Notes: generated by a model not told the origin, from the letters alone. DNA of 64,000 nt from Clitoria ternatea (GCA_037962975.1 CM075675.1:30568501-30632500); one strand, 5' to 3'; counted from the first letter of the stretch, positions 36,651 to 48,709 are shown. Translations and numbers: made by a program.

Positions 36651-37025
36651 TTTTAATATGAAGCATTGATAATTAAATTAAGTGTATATTGTATGCAGGT
36701 TGTTAGTCTTTTAAACATATATTGGTTTATTTAAGTTAGACCCATTAATCTACTATTTAATATATGCTTGTTTGTCTTTATATTGACAATAATTTAAATT
36801 GGGGTTTTTTATAGGCTATTAGATTAAACCAGACAATTAAATAAGTTAAGTCAGACCTAAGAATATGATCTATGTCAAGCTACAGGCCTACACTAGACTC
36901 GAGTTATACAAAGCCTGATTTGGTCTAACCTATTCTCACCCAAGTTAACCAACCCTCGGAGTACGTTCGGGAGTTTGTAAAGGAGAGAAGTAGAAGGTTC
37001 TGAGTGATAAGAGAGGAGGAAGAGC
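36651..37025. other. Spacer after the hAT relic
   Basis: No gene. Contains AT-rich sequence and a GC-richer stretch around 36940-37000 that I cannot assign. Confidence 0.4.
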
Positions 37026-37029
37026 ATTC

Positions 37030-38110
37030 TCTAAAAGGTTTAAATGTAAAATTATCCCATAAAAATGTTCAAAATTAGAATTAATCCCTTAAGAATTTTT
37101 TTTAGTGGATTAAGCCCTACTTCTAACTTTTTGTAATTAAGTGTTAAGGTAGCTAACGGTTAACCATCTTAACACTGACACTTGTAATTTGTTTGGCTTA
37201 AATATAACATATTAATCCCTAAAAAGTTTAAAACCCCCTAAGAAATTTTCTTTTAGTATTTATCCCTTGAAATATTGTTTTATTAGGATTAAGTATTGTT
37301 GTTAACTTTTTGTTAGTTAAGTATTAATTGTGTTTATTTAATTTTTTAAAAATTATCACTTAAACCTTATTCATCCTCTTCTTCTTCTCTCTTATTTCTA
37401 TTACTTTTCTTTTTCTTTTTAGCGCCTCTCATTGTCATGTTCTCCTTTTTTTATCTTCTCCCTCTGCCTCATGGTTCATTTGGTGATGTCATCGATGTGA
37501 TGTAAGTGATGCAAACACAAGTTGATTGTCGTGTCAGAGATGAACAATACAATGGAAGATGTGATACTAGTTCTAACTGGTTTTGCGTTTGCATCACTTA
37601 TACCGCATCAATGACACCACCAAATGAATCATGTGGTGGAAAGGTAAAAGGGAGAGGTGAGTGAAGGAAGAAGAAAAAGAAGAACAAGATACAGAGATGT
37701 GACACAAAGAAGAAGAGTAACAAAAAAGGGAGAGAAGAAGATAATGAATATGACTTAAGTGACAATTTTTTTTAAAAAAATAAATAACTACATCTATTAA
37801 TGTTGAGTCAATACTTAACTAACAAAAAGTTAATGACATGGTTTAATCCCTAAATCCTTAATATTCCAAGAGTTAAATCCTAAAAGAAAATTTCTTAGAT
37901 GGTTAATCCTAATTTAAAACTTTTTAGGGGCTGATTTAAACAAAAAAATTACACATGTCGGTGTTAAGGTTATTTAATATACTGAAAGTTAATGACAGGA
38001 TTCAAATAATAAAAAAATTATTTTAGGGGCTAAATAAAAAATATAGGGAATTGACTCTAATTTTAGACTTTTTAAGAATTAATTTTGTCTAAACTTTTAT
38101 AAATTACATA
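37030..38110. mobile_element. Foldback (long inverted repeat) element, about 1.1 kb
   Basis: The left arm and right arm are inverted copies over almost the whole length. AAGAAATTTTCTTTTAG (about 37240) answers CTAAAAGAAAATTTCTT (about 37880). AACTTTTTGTTAGTTAAG (37304) answers CTTAACTAACAAAAAGTT (37814). GTGATGCAAACAC (37507) answers GTTTGCATCACTT (37586). The turn is near 37530-37570. It resembles non-autonomous long-TIR elements (foldback or Mutator-like). No ORF of note. Confidence 0.75.
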
Positions 38111-38432
38111 TAAGAAAATCAAATAGAGAAAAACTTCCAATTACCCTTGCTTTTCCTTTTACACCTTCAAAAACCAACTCACAAATATTAAAAATGGATT
38201 AGAAATTAGAATGAGTGAATAATAATAATATTTTTAAATAAAAACCTTTTACTTTTGCATTTATATCCTATTATATAGTTCATGGTTTAACTGTCTATGT
38301 ATAGTTATATCGTTCATATATCTATATTTATATGGTTCATATTTTGACTGTTTATGTACAATTATATGTTTCTCATCTCTAGTTATAGGGTTCATATTTT
38401 GATAGTTTGTGTTTACATTTTTATATGGTCAC
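38111..38432. other. AT-rich spacer with repeated TATGGTTCATATTTTGACTG phrases
   Basis: Short tandem-like phrases (TATAGTTCATGG, TATGGTTCATATTTTG, AGGGTTCATATTTTG) recur at 38274-38410. No gene. Confidence 0.5.
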
Positions 38433-39521
38433 ATTATAATTGTGTTCACAATAAGAGCATAATACACAAAACCCTAGAGAATTACTCTAGGAGATTCGAG
38501 TTACTATTTCTTTGTAAAAATGTGCCACTTAGGTTACAATGTGCGCCTATAAACTATATTTATATAAGAGCTAAGCAAGGAGAATCCGACCCAAGCCCAC
38601 CGTATTATGATAATGGAGAATCATTATCTGCTAAAATAAAAGGATTAGGGGGTCCTGTGCCCCCTGACTCGGAAGGGAACAGGAGTCCCCTAGTCACATG
38701 CTCTAGGTGTAAAGCTGAGCCGAGTGACTAAGTACAAGCTTGAGATACCTCCTCACTAAGTGCCAGATGAAGCAACCGCTCTGGGGGGTTGGTACTGGGT
38801 GATCAATTCCGAGTGGTTTTATGTCGAGTGTGTCTGCCTTTCGAGCAAAGTGAAGATCCGGGGAACATAGGGCTGCTGAGTCAAGTGGGAATATGTTTCA
38901 GCCTGAGCAAAGTGGGGTAACTGAATGATGTGTCTGTCCTGACCCGGGTAAAAAGAAGTCTGAGTAGGGATCCCTTATGCCCACATGGACGGCTCCTTGG
39001 CTACGTGGCGAAAGGTTGGTAACCGTCACTTTTATTGGGGTGCCTGTATGTGCATATCATGATTGACGCCATTTCTGTATCCCTAGGTCATTAAAAGCGT
39101 CCCTTTTCAGGATACAGGGCGTTGTTTCACTTAAAAGAGCTGTTTGAACAATCATGCCCCTTGGTTTTGAGGCTATTGCTCCCCAACCGTTAGATCTAAT
39201 GCGTTGAAGAGTCACTTATTCCCTATAAATTCGCCTCCCTTCTTCATTTTGTAGTTTTACGCTTCATTGCTGCTTTTGTCTAAATCTTTACTCTTATTAC
39301 CTACTGAAGTTCTTATTGTTCACTTCTTCATAGCATTTCCTGTTCTTCTTCCTGCTTTGCTTATCAGGTCAGTGCTCCATTTCCTCCCATTACCTTTGTT
39401 CTTGGGTTATCATGACATCATCTGTAGGGGGTGTCTATGATTGGGTAAAGGATGAGGCTTTGGCTATTTCCTCATTCCTTCAAAGTGAGGAGTCTGTAGC
39501 CAAGTTATGGGAGAGGGTACC
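38433..39521. mobile_element. Left part of element A, cut by element B
   Basis: A GC-richer block begins near TGTGTTCACAATAAG (38433), with the fragment shared with 30304-30560 at its front. It ends abruptly at 39521, where the LTR of element B starts. A CCTATAAATTC box (39221) precedes a short open frame. Layout (LTR-like part, TATA, ATG) parallels the left end of element C, so A may be another Tat-like element with an antisense gene. Its remainder must lie beyond the window. Confidence 0.55.
39412..39521 (+). pseudogene. Truncated ORF of element A
   Basis: ATG at 39412 opens MTSSVGGVYDWVKDEA and continues LAISSFLQSEESVAKLWERV before the insertion. It follows a TATA-like box by about 185 bases. 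I suspect the start of an accessory retrotransposon gene of the kind seen in element C, but too little is left to prove a family. Confidence 0.45.
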
Positions 39522-41149
39522 TGTAACACCCTCTGTTACATCTCAATAATTTCTAAAAAATTCATAAATTTTTTTTATTAAAAATATAATCGCTAAAAGA
39601 AACTATCAGAGTAAAATTACATACAATATTTCTGAAATACCTTATGAATTATCATTAAAATTTATAAAGTAATTTTACATTCATCCAAATAAAATAGATA
39701 TTAAACATTATTAGAAAGAGAAGAAACTCCATGGCCCAAGAGCAGTTGCCTAGTGACATTATTTATTCATTGGACCACGGTATTCAAACCGAGCTCCCTT
39801 TCTAGAACGTACTATATATACTGTCAATGTTCTTCGATCCTTCCCTCTGTACGAACCATTAATTTAAAACATATGAAACAAAAACATAGAGAAAGGAGTG
39901 AGAAACAGAATATAACATTCCCAAATGGGACATAAGCAATAAAGGGTTTTCACAAACTAGTATAATAATATCAATCACAATCACATGCATAATCAATTTA
40001 TGAATGTATGAATGATATGCCATATCTTCATCATAACTTATCTATATATGTGGGCCCCTTAAATTTTAATTTGCACTGGGCCAACCAGGAGTTTACACTG
40101 TTCCATAATTTCGGATAATAATAACATGAACAGCTCAACTGGCATGGAAACACTTAGAGACTAGTCAGATTGAGAAGGTTTTTATTGTGAAAGTACCCGA
40201 CACTAGGAAGCTACCCCAGGTCCCCTGAAGCACCCTTTCACACCCTCTCATCCCAAGGCTCACAATTAAGCCTCCTCTAATGTATCCTTGGTTTCTATAA
40301 TCCGTCCCCAGACAATATCCTTTTGTTTCTCTTTGATGATTCATGATGCATAAACTACTCGCGTATTTAATTGGTTAAGGCTTTTAGAAACTCAATTATA
40401 TTATCAGGGCCTACGAATCGTGACATAGCCACCCTAGTAAACTGTACTTTTTCAACTTCTCAAATACGCACATAGAATTTTAGTACAGTTCTTTTTCAAA
40501 TCACAAATCAAATCTTCTTATAAATTTGAGTTTCAAAGCCTTAAATATATTTCACAACCTTCTTTAGAAAGTTTATAGGTCAATTCAAAATCAATTTCTA
40601 AAAACTCAAATTTGGAATTATCAATCTTTAAAACTTTAGTACTTGAAAATTTTGTATAATATTTCTATACATTTAAATAATATGTATATATTAAAATATT
40701 AGTAAAAATTTATTTTTATAAAATAATTTCTCTTTTTTTTCTTTTTGATAAATTAACTAAAAAATCTAAATTTTAGTAAAGATATATACATATATATTAA
40801 AAGATAAAAAGAGATTTCTAAAAACTTATGTAGTTTTATTGAAATCTAAGAAATTTCTTAAAAGTAATTTAAATAAAGATGAATAAGTAAATAAAGAAGT
40901 AGGAGATAAGTAAATTCTTACTGAATTTTAGCTTTCCGTCATGCTTGCTATATGCTCAAACTCCACAGTACAAGATTATCAATCATAATCAAACATTGTC
41001 AATCACAATCAAACATCATAAAACATAAATAAATATTAAAAATCATAATCAAATCAAATAATTAAGCATCAGTTATAAATATAATAATTTAAAATTCAAT
41101 GATTATTTAAATTAATAAAGTTTGTTTTAAGTTCTATGGTCAATTCCTC

Positions 41150-41325
41150 GCACAGGTCTATGTAAATCCAAGATAGTCCAGTTCTTGCATAGGTCTAGTT
41201 CAGTCCATATATGTCATAATAGTCCAAGTCCTTGCATAGGTTCAGTCAAGTCCATAATAGTTCAAGTCCTTGCATAGGTTTAATCCAGTCCGCATAGGTC
41301 ATAATAGTCCAAGTTCTTGAATAAA
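41150..41325. repeat. Tandem repeat with TCCTTGCATAGGT core
   Basis: Three to four copies of a unit of about 55-60 bases (CAAGTCCTTGCATAGGTTCA, then CATAATAGT). Lies within the LTR of element B. Confidence 0.7.
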
Positions 41326-41609
41326 TATTTCAGATATTAAGTTACACAAGATGCTTAATTAATAATAATTATCATAAATTTTAAGTTAAAAATTATTATT
41401 TTAAAATAATAATATTGTTATGTTTAAAAGGAGTAGGAGACTCCTCCCAATATTCTTATGTATTTTTATATTATATCCTTATCTCACCCCCTTTACCTTG
41501 ATTTGCTACCAAAAGTGAATTCGCTTTGCGCCTCCAAGTTCTAACAAAATATTAATACTAATTTATTTTAGTATGAGCATAAGATGAAAATTAAGATTGC
41601 TATCAGAAT

Positions 41610-41945
41610 GATAAATAGTAAATACGTATAGTAAATAGTAATAGTAAATAGTAAATCATCAATAGTAACGGTAAATAGTAATTTTTGAATAGTAATAGTA
41701 AATAGTAAATCGTGAATAGTAAATTTTTGAATAGTAGTGGTAAATGGTAAATCATGAACAATAACAGTAAATAGTAAATTTTGAATAGTAACGGTAAATA
41801 ATAAATTTTGAATAGTAACAACAACTAATAAATTTTGAATAATAACGGTAAATGATAAATTTGAATAATAACAGTAAATGGTAAATTGTGAATAGTGACA
41901 ATAAATAGTAAATTTTGAATAGTAATGGTAAATAGTAAAAATAAC
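41610..41945. repeat. AATAGTAAATAGTAAATTTTG-type minisatellite
   Basis: A short unit around GGTAAATAGTAAATTTTGAATAGTAA is repeated many times with variation. It gives rise to the Leu/Tyr-rich open frame on the other strand, which is not a gene. Confidence 0.75.
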
Positions 41946-42526
41946 ACAGTGATAATTTATTTTTACTATAGTAACTTATTATATTAATGGTTTAAGAGTG
42001 CTAAAAAAAATAAACTAGAATTATAAAAAGAATATAGAAGAAAGTTATTACCTTACACCTCCGGCAGAACTTCTTTTTACCAAAAGAATTTACTCCCCAC
42101 TAATTTTTTACGCACTATCTCTCAAGATTCTCTCTCTAATTTTTGGTGTGGAAATGTTGTAAATGAGTCATCTATTTATAGGAAGAGAATTTTACTATTT
42201 AAGATTACTTAATTATTTATTTTACTATTCATAATATAAACATTCACCCACTGGTCACTATTCATGATATAAACATTCACCCACCGGTCACTATTCATGA
42301 TGTAAGTATTTACCCACCGATGATGTAAGCGATGATGTCAGCATTGACATTTTGGTTATGAGATGAAAGGTTAAGGGTATTTTTGTCATTCTCAAAAAAA
42401 TGAAAAAAATATAAAAATTCTAAAAAATTATCAATTATATAACAATTAAAAAGTTCTAAAGAACTATAATCAAATTCCTTTGAAATTTTATTTTAAATAA
42501 AAAATAACGAAATTAGGGGTGTTACA

Positions 42527-42543
42527 ATTCTACTCCCCTAAAA
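42527..42543 (-). promoter_or_regulatory. Polypurine tract of element B
   Basis: Read on the minus strand, TTAGGGGAGTAGAAT abuts the LTR start TGTAACACCCC. Correct place for plus-strand priming. Confidence 0.8.
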
Positions 42544-42549
42544 AAAATT

Positions 42550-44814
42550 TCGTCCTCGAAATTTACACTTTTTAGTAAAACAATTGGGGATGAGACTCTT
42601 TCATCTCATTTTCTAGTTCCCATGTAGCATCTTCCCCTCTCGTTTAACTCCAAATGACCTTCACGAGTGGAATTTCCTTGTCCCTTAGCTTTTTTATTCT
42701 TCTGTCAGCTATTCTGACAGGTGGTGCATCATATGTAAGATTATCTTTAACTTGTATGACATCAGGTTCAATAACGTGTGTAGGGTCAAATATATACTTT
42801 CGTAAATTTGACACATGAAAAACATTATGGATATTAGAAAGAAAAGGTGGTAATGCTATTTGGTAAGCAAGAGGACTAACTTTCTGAACTATTTGGTATG
42901 GACCAATAAATCTAGGAGTTAGTTTTCGAGATTTCATTGCCCGACCGACCCCAATCGTAGGTGTGACTTTCAAGAATACATGATCACCTTCTTGAAATTC
43001 GAGCGGTTTTCTTCTTTTGTCATAGTAACTTTTCTGCCTGCTTTGTGCTGCCTTCATCTTTTCCTGAACCATTTTGATTTTATCCGTGGTTTGTTGTACC
43101 AACTCTGGTCCTAGCATCAAGTTTTCACCAGTCTCAAACCAACATAGCGGAGTTCTACATTTTCTTCCATATAATGCTTCAAAAGGTGCCATGTTAATGC
43201 TAGCATGGAAACTGTTGTTGTAGGTGAACTCCACATATGGTAAGAATTGATTCCAACTTCCTTTATGCTCTAACACACAAGCTCGTAACAAGTCCTCTAG
43301 AGATTGAATTGTTCTTTCTGATTGTCCATTCGTCTGAGGATGATATGCTGAACTCAGACGTAGTCTTGTTCCCAAAGCCTTGTGTAAGCTCTTCTAGAAT
43401 TGCGATGTAAAACGAGGGTCCCGATCAGAAATGATACTTGAAGGAATTCCATGTAATCTCACGATCTCCTCGATGTATAATTTTGCCAGTTTCTCCATTG
43501 AGTAACGAATATTAATGGAATAAAGTGGGCAGACTTGGTTAATCTATCAACTATTACCCATATTGAATCATGTCCTAATGGAGTTTTGGGTAAAGAAGTC
43601 ACAAAATCCATGGTAATGCTATCCTATTTCCATTCTGGTATTTCCATTGATTGTAGCATTCCAGGGGGGTTTTGATGTTCTACTTTAACCTTCTGGCAAA
43701 TTAGACATGTAGCCACATACTCCGCCACCGCTTTCTTCATTCCAGGCCACCAAAACAACTTCTTCAAATCTTGATACATTTTAGTAGCTCCGGGATGAAT
43801 GTTCATATAACTTTTGTGGCCTTCTTCCAGAATTGCTTTCCTCAATTCCTCTTGGTCAGGGATACACACTCGATCCTTATACCTCAGCAATTGGTTGTTT
43901 CCCACGTTGAACTCAACTTCTTTTCCTTGTTTTAAGAGTTCTTTCTTCTCTTGTAGGAATTCATCCTCTCGTTGAGCCTCTAAAACTTGCTTTAGGAATT
44001 CACTTGTCACTTGCAACGCTCCTAATCTGTAGCTGTTAGCATTAACCTTTACTGTTAGGTTAAGATCTCTGAAGTTCTCTATCAATTCCAGCTCTTTAAT
44101 CATCATTGTGGACGCATGCAGAGACTTTCGACTTAAAGCATCAGCTACTACGTTCGCTTTTCCAGGATGGTATTGCAACTCAAAGTCGTAGTCCTTTAAG
44201 AACTCCATCCATCTCCGTTGCCTCATGTTTAACTCCTTTTGGTCGAATAAATACTTGAGACTCTTATGATCACTAAACACATCGAATGTTGCACCGTATA
44301 GATAATGCCTCCAAATTTTTAAGGCAAAAACTACAGCAGCTAATTCTAAGTCATGGGTAGGATAGTTAATCTCATGTTGCCTTAATTGGCGGGACGCATA
44401 GGCTACAACCTTCTTGTCTTGCATGAGTACACTTCCTAGTCCTTGTTTAGACGCATCACAGTAAACTTCAAAACTTCGATGTGGATCAGGGAGTACTAAC
44501 ACCGGCGAAGAAGTAAGTCGATCTTTCAGCTCTTGGAAACTATTCTCACATTGTGTCGTCCACACAAAAGGTTGTCCTTTCCGTGTTAGCTTGGTCAGTG
44601 GGTATGCTAACTTTGAAAATCCTTCGATGAATCTCCTATAGTATCCAGCCAAGCCCAAAAAACTTCTGATCTCAGTGATTGTGGTTGGTCTCTCCCATTT
44701 CAAAACTGCTTCCACTTTAGAAGGGTCTACAGCTATTCCTCCTTGACTAATTACATGTCCTAAGAAGTTCACCTCTTCCAACCAGAATTCACACTTCGAC
44801 AGCTTTGCATACAA
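42550..44814 (-). pseudogene. Element B Pol, second part: RT end, RNase H, integrase, chromo-like tail (broken)
   Basis: From 44814 the frame reads the RT thumb (LYAKLSKCEFW, FLGHVISQGGI), RNase H (VYCDASKQGLGSVLMQD, DHKSLKYLF, NVVADALSRK) and the integrase zinc part (HPGATKMYQDLKKLFWWPGM, CLICQ). It stops at TAG 43624. The integrase core continues in pieces (MDFVTSLPKTP, VIVDRLTKSAHF), with a frame change near 43515 and TAG at 43394. The end (YHPQTNGQSERTIQ, GPYQIVQKVSPLAYQI) is open to TAA at 42644, with chromodomain-like residues (TWELENEMKES) after it to about 42550. The integrase cannot be made intact. Confidence 0.88.
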
Positions 44815-46983
44815 TTATTTCTTTTTTAGGATTTCCAACACAACCTTCAAGTGTTCAACATGTTCTTCTCTACTTTTAGAGTACACTAGTATATCATCAA
44901 TGAAAACCACTACAAATTTATCTAGATATGGATGAAAAATCCGATTCATGTAATCCATGAATACGGCTGGTGCATTAGTTACACCAAAAGGCATCACTAG
45001 ATATTCGTAATGGCCATAGCGTGTTCTAAAAGCAGTTTTCGGTACATCTTCTTTCTTCACCCTTATTTGATGATATCCAGACCTCAAATCAATCTTGGAG
45101 AACACTGTGGCACCACGCAGTTGATCCATCAGGTCGTCAATCCTTGGCATAGGATATCTGTTCTTGATCGTCACCTTGTTCAGTTGCCGATAATCTACAC
45201 ACAACCTCATGCTACCATCCTTTTTCTTAACCAATAACACTGGTGCAACCCAGGGGGATACACTGGGTCGTATAAACTGCTTCTCTATCATCTCTTCAAG
45301 TTGTTTCTTCAACTCTGCTAATTCTAGAGGTGACATTCGGTATGGTGCAATTGAAATTGGTCCAACTCCAGGTACTAGATCAATGGCAAATTCCGCATCT
45401 CTTTTTGGGAGTAAACCAGGGATATCTTCTGGAAAAACATCAGGAAATTCACACACGATTGGTAGATTTTTGATTTTTGGTTCTTGCTCTCCTTTCATTG
45501 AAAGCAATAGCATGAATCCTTGAGCCCCTCCTTTTAAAGAGGCACTCACTTGGTTGGTGGTTAGAAATCTCGAATCCTCTGGATTCAAATTTAAAGGTTC
45601 TTTAAACATTATGGTTTTGTTATGACAATCTATTAGAACATGATTGTCAGACAACCAATCTAGCCCAATAATAACTTCTAAGCCAGAAAGGGGTAAGCAA
45701 AAGAGATTAGCCTTAAAGTCCCTACCATCTATGACAATAGGGCATTCCCAACAGGCTTTAGAAGTGACAATGGGATTATTCCCAGGAGTATGAACAGATA
45801 AATCAAATGGCAATTCTATCACGGGTAATTTTAGTTTTTCTACACAGTCATTAGAAATAAAGGAATGTGATGCACCTGAGTCATACATAACAGTTAAAAG
45901 AATCTTATTAATGATATACTTACCTTCCACCATGGAGTCAGAATGGGATGCTTCTTCCCCATTAATTGCAAAAACCTTTCCTTTCGCCTTTGGCCTTCCG
46001 ACTGCACTGTGTACGCCACCTTGAGTCTTTATGGATGTACTTGCACCTTCAGGGTTCTCCCTCTTTATCTCTGGGCAATCCTTGATGTGATGACCTGGTT
46101 TGTTACACTTAAAGCAAATATAAGTGTTTTTGGGACAATCCCTTTTCAAATGGGGTCCTCCACAAATAAAGCATTTAAATTCTAGTGCAGGTGTTGGATA
46201 ATAGCTTCCAGATGAAGCTTGGGGTTTGTTAGGAACAGGTGTTATTCCAAACCGACGAAATGGCGCTTGGTAAGGCCTTTTTCTCCTAAAGTCTCTTCTT
46301 TGGTGATGGTGAGGTCCTCCACTTCTCATTTCTCCCGCCTTGTGAATGGATTCACGGCTTTTGGTCATTCTGTCCTTGTGATCCTCTTCAAAGATCCTAC
46401 AGCGATTTACCAATACAGAAAATTCACGGATTTCCTGCATTCGTATAGCTTCTTTGATTTCTGGCCGTAATCCGTTTACAAACTTTGCACACCGATCACC
46501 TTCATTAGTAGCATCATTATAATGAGAATGAAAGCGAGATAGCACTTGAAACCTGGATGCATACTCTCCAACGCTCATATTTCCTTGGGTAAGTGACAGG
46601 AATTCAAATTGTCTTTTCTCTTTAACATCAGCTGGAAAGTATTTCTCTAGAAACATATCCTTGAAATAATTCCAAGTGATCTCCACTTGGTTAACTTCGA
46701 ACTGCCTACGCATACTATCCCACCAATGTTCAGCATCCTCAGATAAGGCATAAGTAGCGAAGACTACTTTATCACCTTCAGTACATTGCAGTGCTCGGAA
46801 GATCTTCTCTATCTCTCGAATCCATATTTGTGCTCTATCAGGGTTGTATCCTCCCTTGAAATGAGGTGGATTACGTTTTTCGAACAGGTCTAACCTTCTC
46901 AAGGCATCATTACCTTGACCTTCACGTGCTCCCATTGCATTGATTAAGCGTTCTACAACTCCAGCAAGATCATTTCCGGCCAT
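44815..46983 (-). CDS. Element B Gag-protease-RT (stops inside RT)
   Basis: ATG at 46983 starts MAGNDLAGVVERLINAMG. The capsid domain (Retrotrans_gag) includes WWDSMRRQFE, FKDMFLEKYFP and LTQGNMSVGEYASRF. Two zinc knuckles follow, CFICGGPHLKRDC (with three instead of four residues before His) and CFKCNKPGHHIKDC. The aspartic protease is VMYDSGASHSFIS. The RT has LCVDYRQLNKVTI, FSKIDLRSGYHQIR, MPFGVTNAPAVF and VFIDDILVYS. It ends at TAA (44815) just after the catalytic palm; the same frame continues in the next ORF. One transition would create that stop. Confidence 0.9.
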   Translation of the reverse strand: MAGNDLAGVVERLINAMGAREGQGNDALRRLDLFEKRNPPHFKGGYNPDRAQIWIREIEKIFRALQCTEGDKVVFATYALSEDAEHWWDSMRRQFEVNQVEITWNYFKDMFLEKYFPADVKEKRQFEFLSLTQGNMSVGEYASRFQVLSRFHSHYNDATNEGDRCAKFVNGLRPEIKEAIRMQEIREFSVLVNRCRIFEEDHKDRMTKSRESIHKAGEMRSGGPHHHQRRDFRRKRPYQAPFRRFGITPVPNKPQASSGSYYPTPALEFKCFICGGPHLKRDCPKNTYICFKCNKPGHHIKDCPEIKRENPEGASTSIKTQGGVHSAVGRPKAKGKVFAINGEEASHSDSMVEGKYIINKILLTVMYDSGASHSFISNDCVEKLKLPVIELPFDLSVHTPGNNPIVTSKACWECPIVIDGRDFKANLFCLPLSGLEVIIGLDWLSDNHVLIDCHNKTIMFKEPLNLNPEDSRFLTTNQVSASLKGGAQGFMLLLSMKGEQEPKIKNLPIVCEFPDVFPEDIPGLLPKRDAEFAIDLVPGVGPISIAPYRMSPLELAELKKQLEEMIEKQFIRPSVSPWVAPVLLVKKKDGSMRLCVDYRQLNKVTIKNRYPMPRIDDLMDQLRGATVFSKIDLRSGYHQIRVKKEDVPKTAFRTRYGHYEYLVMPFGVTNAPAVFMDYMNRIFHPYLDKFVVVFIDDILVYSKSREEHVEHLKVVLEILKKK

Positions 46984-47122
46984 TCTTTTCCTGTTTCACA
47001 ATAACTGAGACTTGTCATATCAATCACAGTTACTACTAAGTCAGATATTCTATTTTCTATCACCTACACAGAGTTTACAAACAAAGCAAAATAGACCTTT
47101 CCCCAGGCCTACAGAATTAACT

Positions 47123-47134
47123 GCTCTGATACCA
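47123..47134 (-). promoter_or_regulatory. Primer-binding site of element B
   Basis: GCTCTGATACCA on the + strand is TGGTATCAGAGC on the minus strand, three bases from the LTR at 47138. Initiator Met-tRNA type, and it confirms the minus orientation. Confidence 0.92.
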
Positions 47135-47137
47135 TTT

Positions 47138-48709
47138 TGTAACACCCTCTGTTACATCTCAATAATTTCTAAAAAATTCATAAATTTTTTTTTACTAAAA
47201 ATATAATCGCTAAAAGAAACTATCAGAGTAAAATTACATACAATATTTCTGAAATACCTCATGAATTATCATTAAAATTTATAAAGTAATTTTACATTCA
47301 TCCAAATAAAATAGATATTAAACATTATTAGAAAGAGAGGAAACTCCATGGCCCAAGAGCAGTTGCCTAGTGACATTATTTATTCATTGGACCACGGTAT
47401 TCAAACCGAGCTCCCTTTATAGAACGTACTATATATATTGTCAATGTTCTTCGATCCTTCCCTCTGTACGAACCATTAATTTAAAACATATGAAACAAAA
47501 ACATAGAGAAAGGAGTGAGAAACAGAATATAACATTCCCAAATGGGACATAAGAAATAAAGGGTTTTCACAAACTAGTATAATAATATCAATCACAATCA
47601 CATGCACAATCAATTTATGAATGTATGAATGATATGCCATATCTTCATCATAACTTATCTATATATGTGGGCCCCTTAAATTTTAATTTGCACTGGGCCA
47701 ACCAGGTGTTTACACTGTTCCATAATTCCGGATAATAATAACATGAACAGCTCAACTGGCATGGAAACACTTAGAGACTAGTCAGATTGAGAAGGTTTTT
47801 ATTGTGAAAGTACCCGACACTAGGAAGCTACCCCAGGTCCCCTGAAGCACCCTTTCACACCCTCTCATCCCAAGGCTCACAATTAAACCTCCTCTAATGT
47901 ATCCTTGGTTTCTATAATCCGTCCCCAGACAATATCCTTTTGTTTCTCTTTGATGATTCATGATGCATGAACTACTCACGTATTTAATTGGTAAGGCTTT
48001 TAGAAACTCAATTATATTATCAGGGCCTACGAATCGCGACATAGTCATCCCAGTAAACTGTACTTTTTCAACTTCTCAAATACGCACATAGAATTTTAGT
48101 ACAGTTCTTTTTCAAATCACAAATCAAATCTTCTTATAAATTTGAGTTTCAAAGCCTTAAATATATTTCACAACCTTCTTTAGAAAGTTTATAGGTCAAT
48201 TCAAAATCAATTTCTAAAAACTCAAATTTGGAATTATCAATCTTTAAAACTTTAGTACTTGAAAATTTTGTATAATATTTCTATACATTTAAATAACATG
48301 TATATATATGTATATATTAAAATATTAGTAAAAATTTATTTTTATAAAATAATTTCTCTTTTTTTTTCTTTTTGATAAATTAACTAAAAAATCTAAATTT
48401 TAGTAAAGATATATACATATATATTAAAAGATAAAAAGAGATTTCTAAAAACTTATGTAGTTTTATTGAAATCTAAAAAATTTCTTAAAAGTAATTTAAA
48501 TAAAGATGAATAAGTAAATAAAGAAGTAGGAGATAAGTAAATTCTTACTGAATTTTAGCTTTCCGTTATGTTTGCTATATGCTCAAACTCCACAGTACAA
48601 GATTATCAATCATAATCAAACATTGTCAATCACAATCAAACATCATAAAACATAAATAAATATTAACAATCATAATCAAATCAAATAATTAAGCATCAGT
48701 TATAAATAT
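47138..48709 (-). repeat. 5' LTR of element B, truncated by insertion of element C
   Basis: It begins TGTAACACCCTCTG and matches 39522-41082 closely. It contains an 8-base TATATATG gain near 48300. The match stops in ATAAATAT at 48709; the other LTR goes on with AATAATTTAAA there, while here element C begins with TGATCTGTCC. Confidence 0.92.

Larger units (their letters stand above)
39522..42526 (-). repeat. 3' LTR of element B (3005 bases)
   Basis: On the + strand it runs from TGTAACACCCTCTG to GGGGTGTTACA. It carries tandem repeats of TCCAAGTCCTTGCATAGG (41150-41325) and an AATAGTAA array (41610-41940). The first 1.56 kb is repeated almost exactly at 47138-48709. Confidence 0.92.
39522..48709 (-). 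mobile_element. Element B: Ty3/gypsy chromovirus-like (Tekay/Del type) retrotransposon
   Basis: The element lies on the minus strand. The left LTR (3' LTR) is 39522-42526; the right LTR (5' LTR) starts at 47138 and is cut at 48709 by element C. The primer site and polypurine tract face the LTRs correctly. Gag, protease, RT, RNase H and integrase follow gypsy order. The tail after integrase ends in a short chromodomain-like piece. Wording in gag and RT is most like the Tekay/Del clade. The bases before it are GTACC (39517-39521); the partner flank is out of view. The LTRs differ at roughly two dozen sites in 1.56 kb by eye, so insertion was fairly recent. Confidence 0.88.

Noticed and set aside
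41603..41824. Leu/Tyr/Phe-rich frame that looks like a membrane protein
   Set aside because: Product of an AATAGTAA minisatellite in the LTR of element B.
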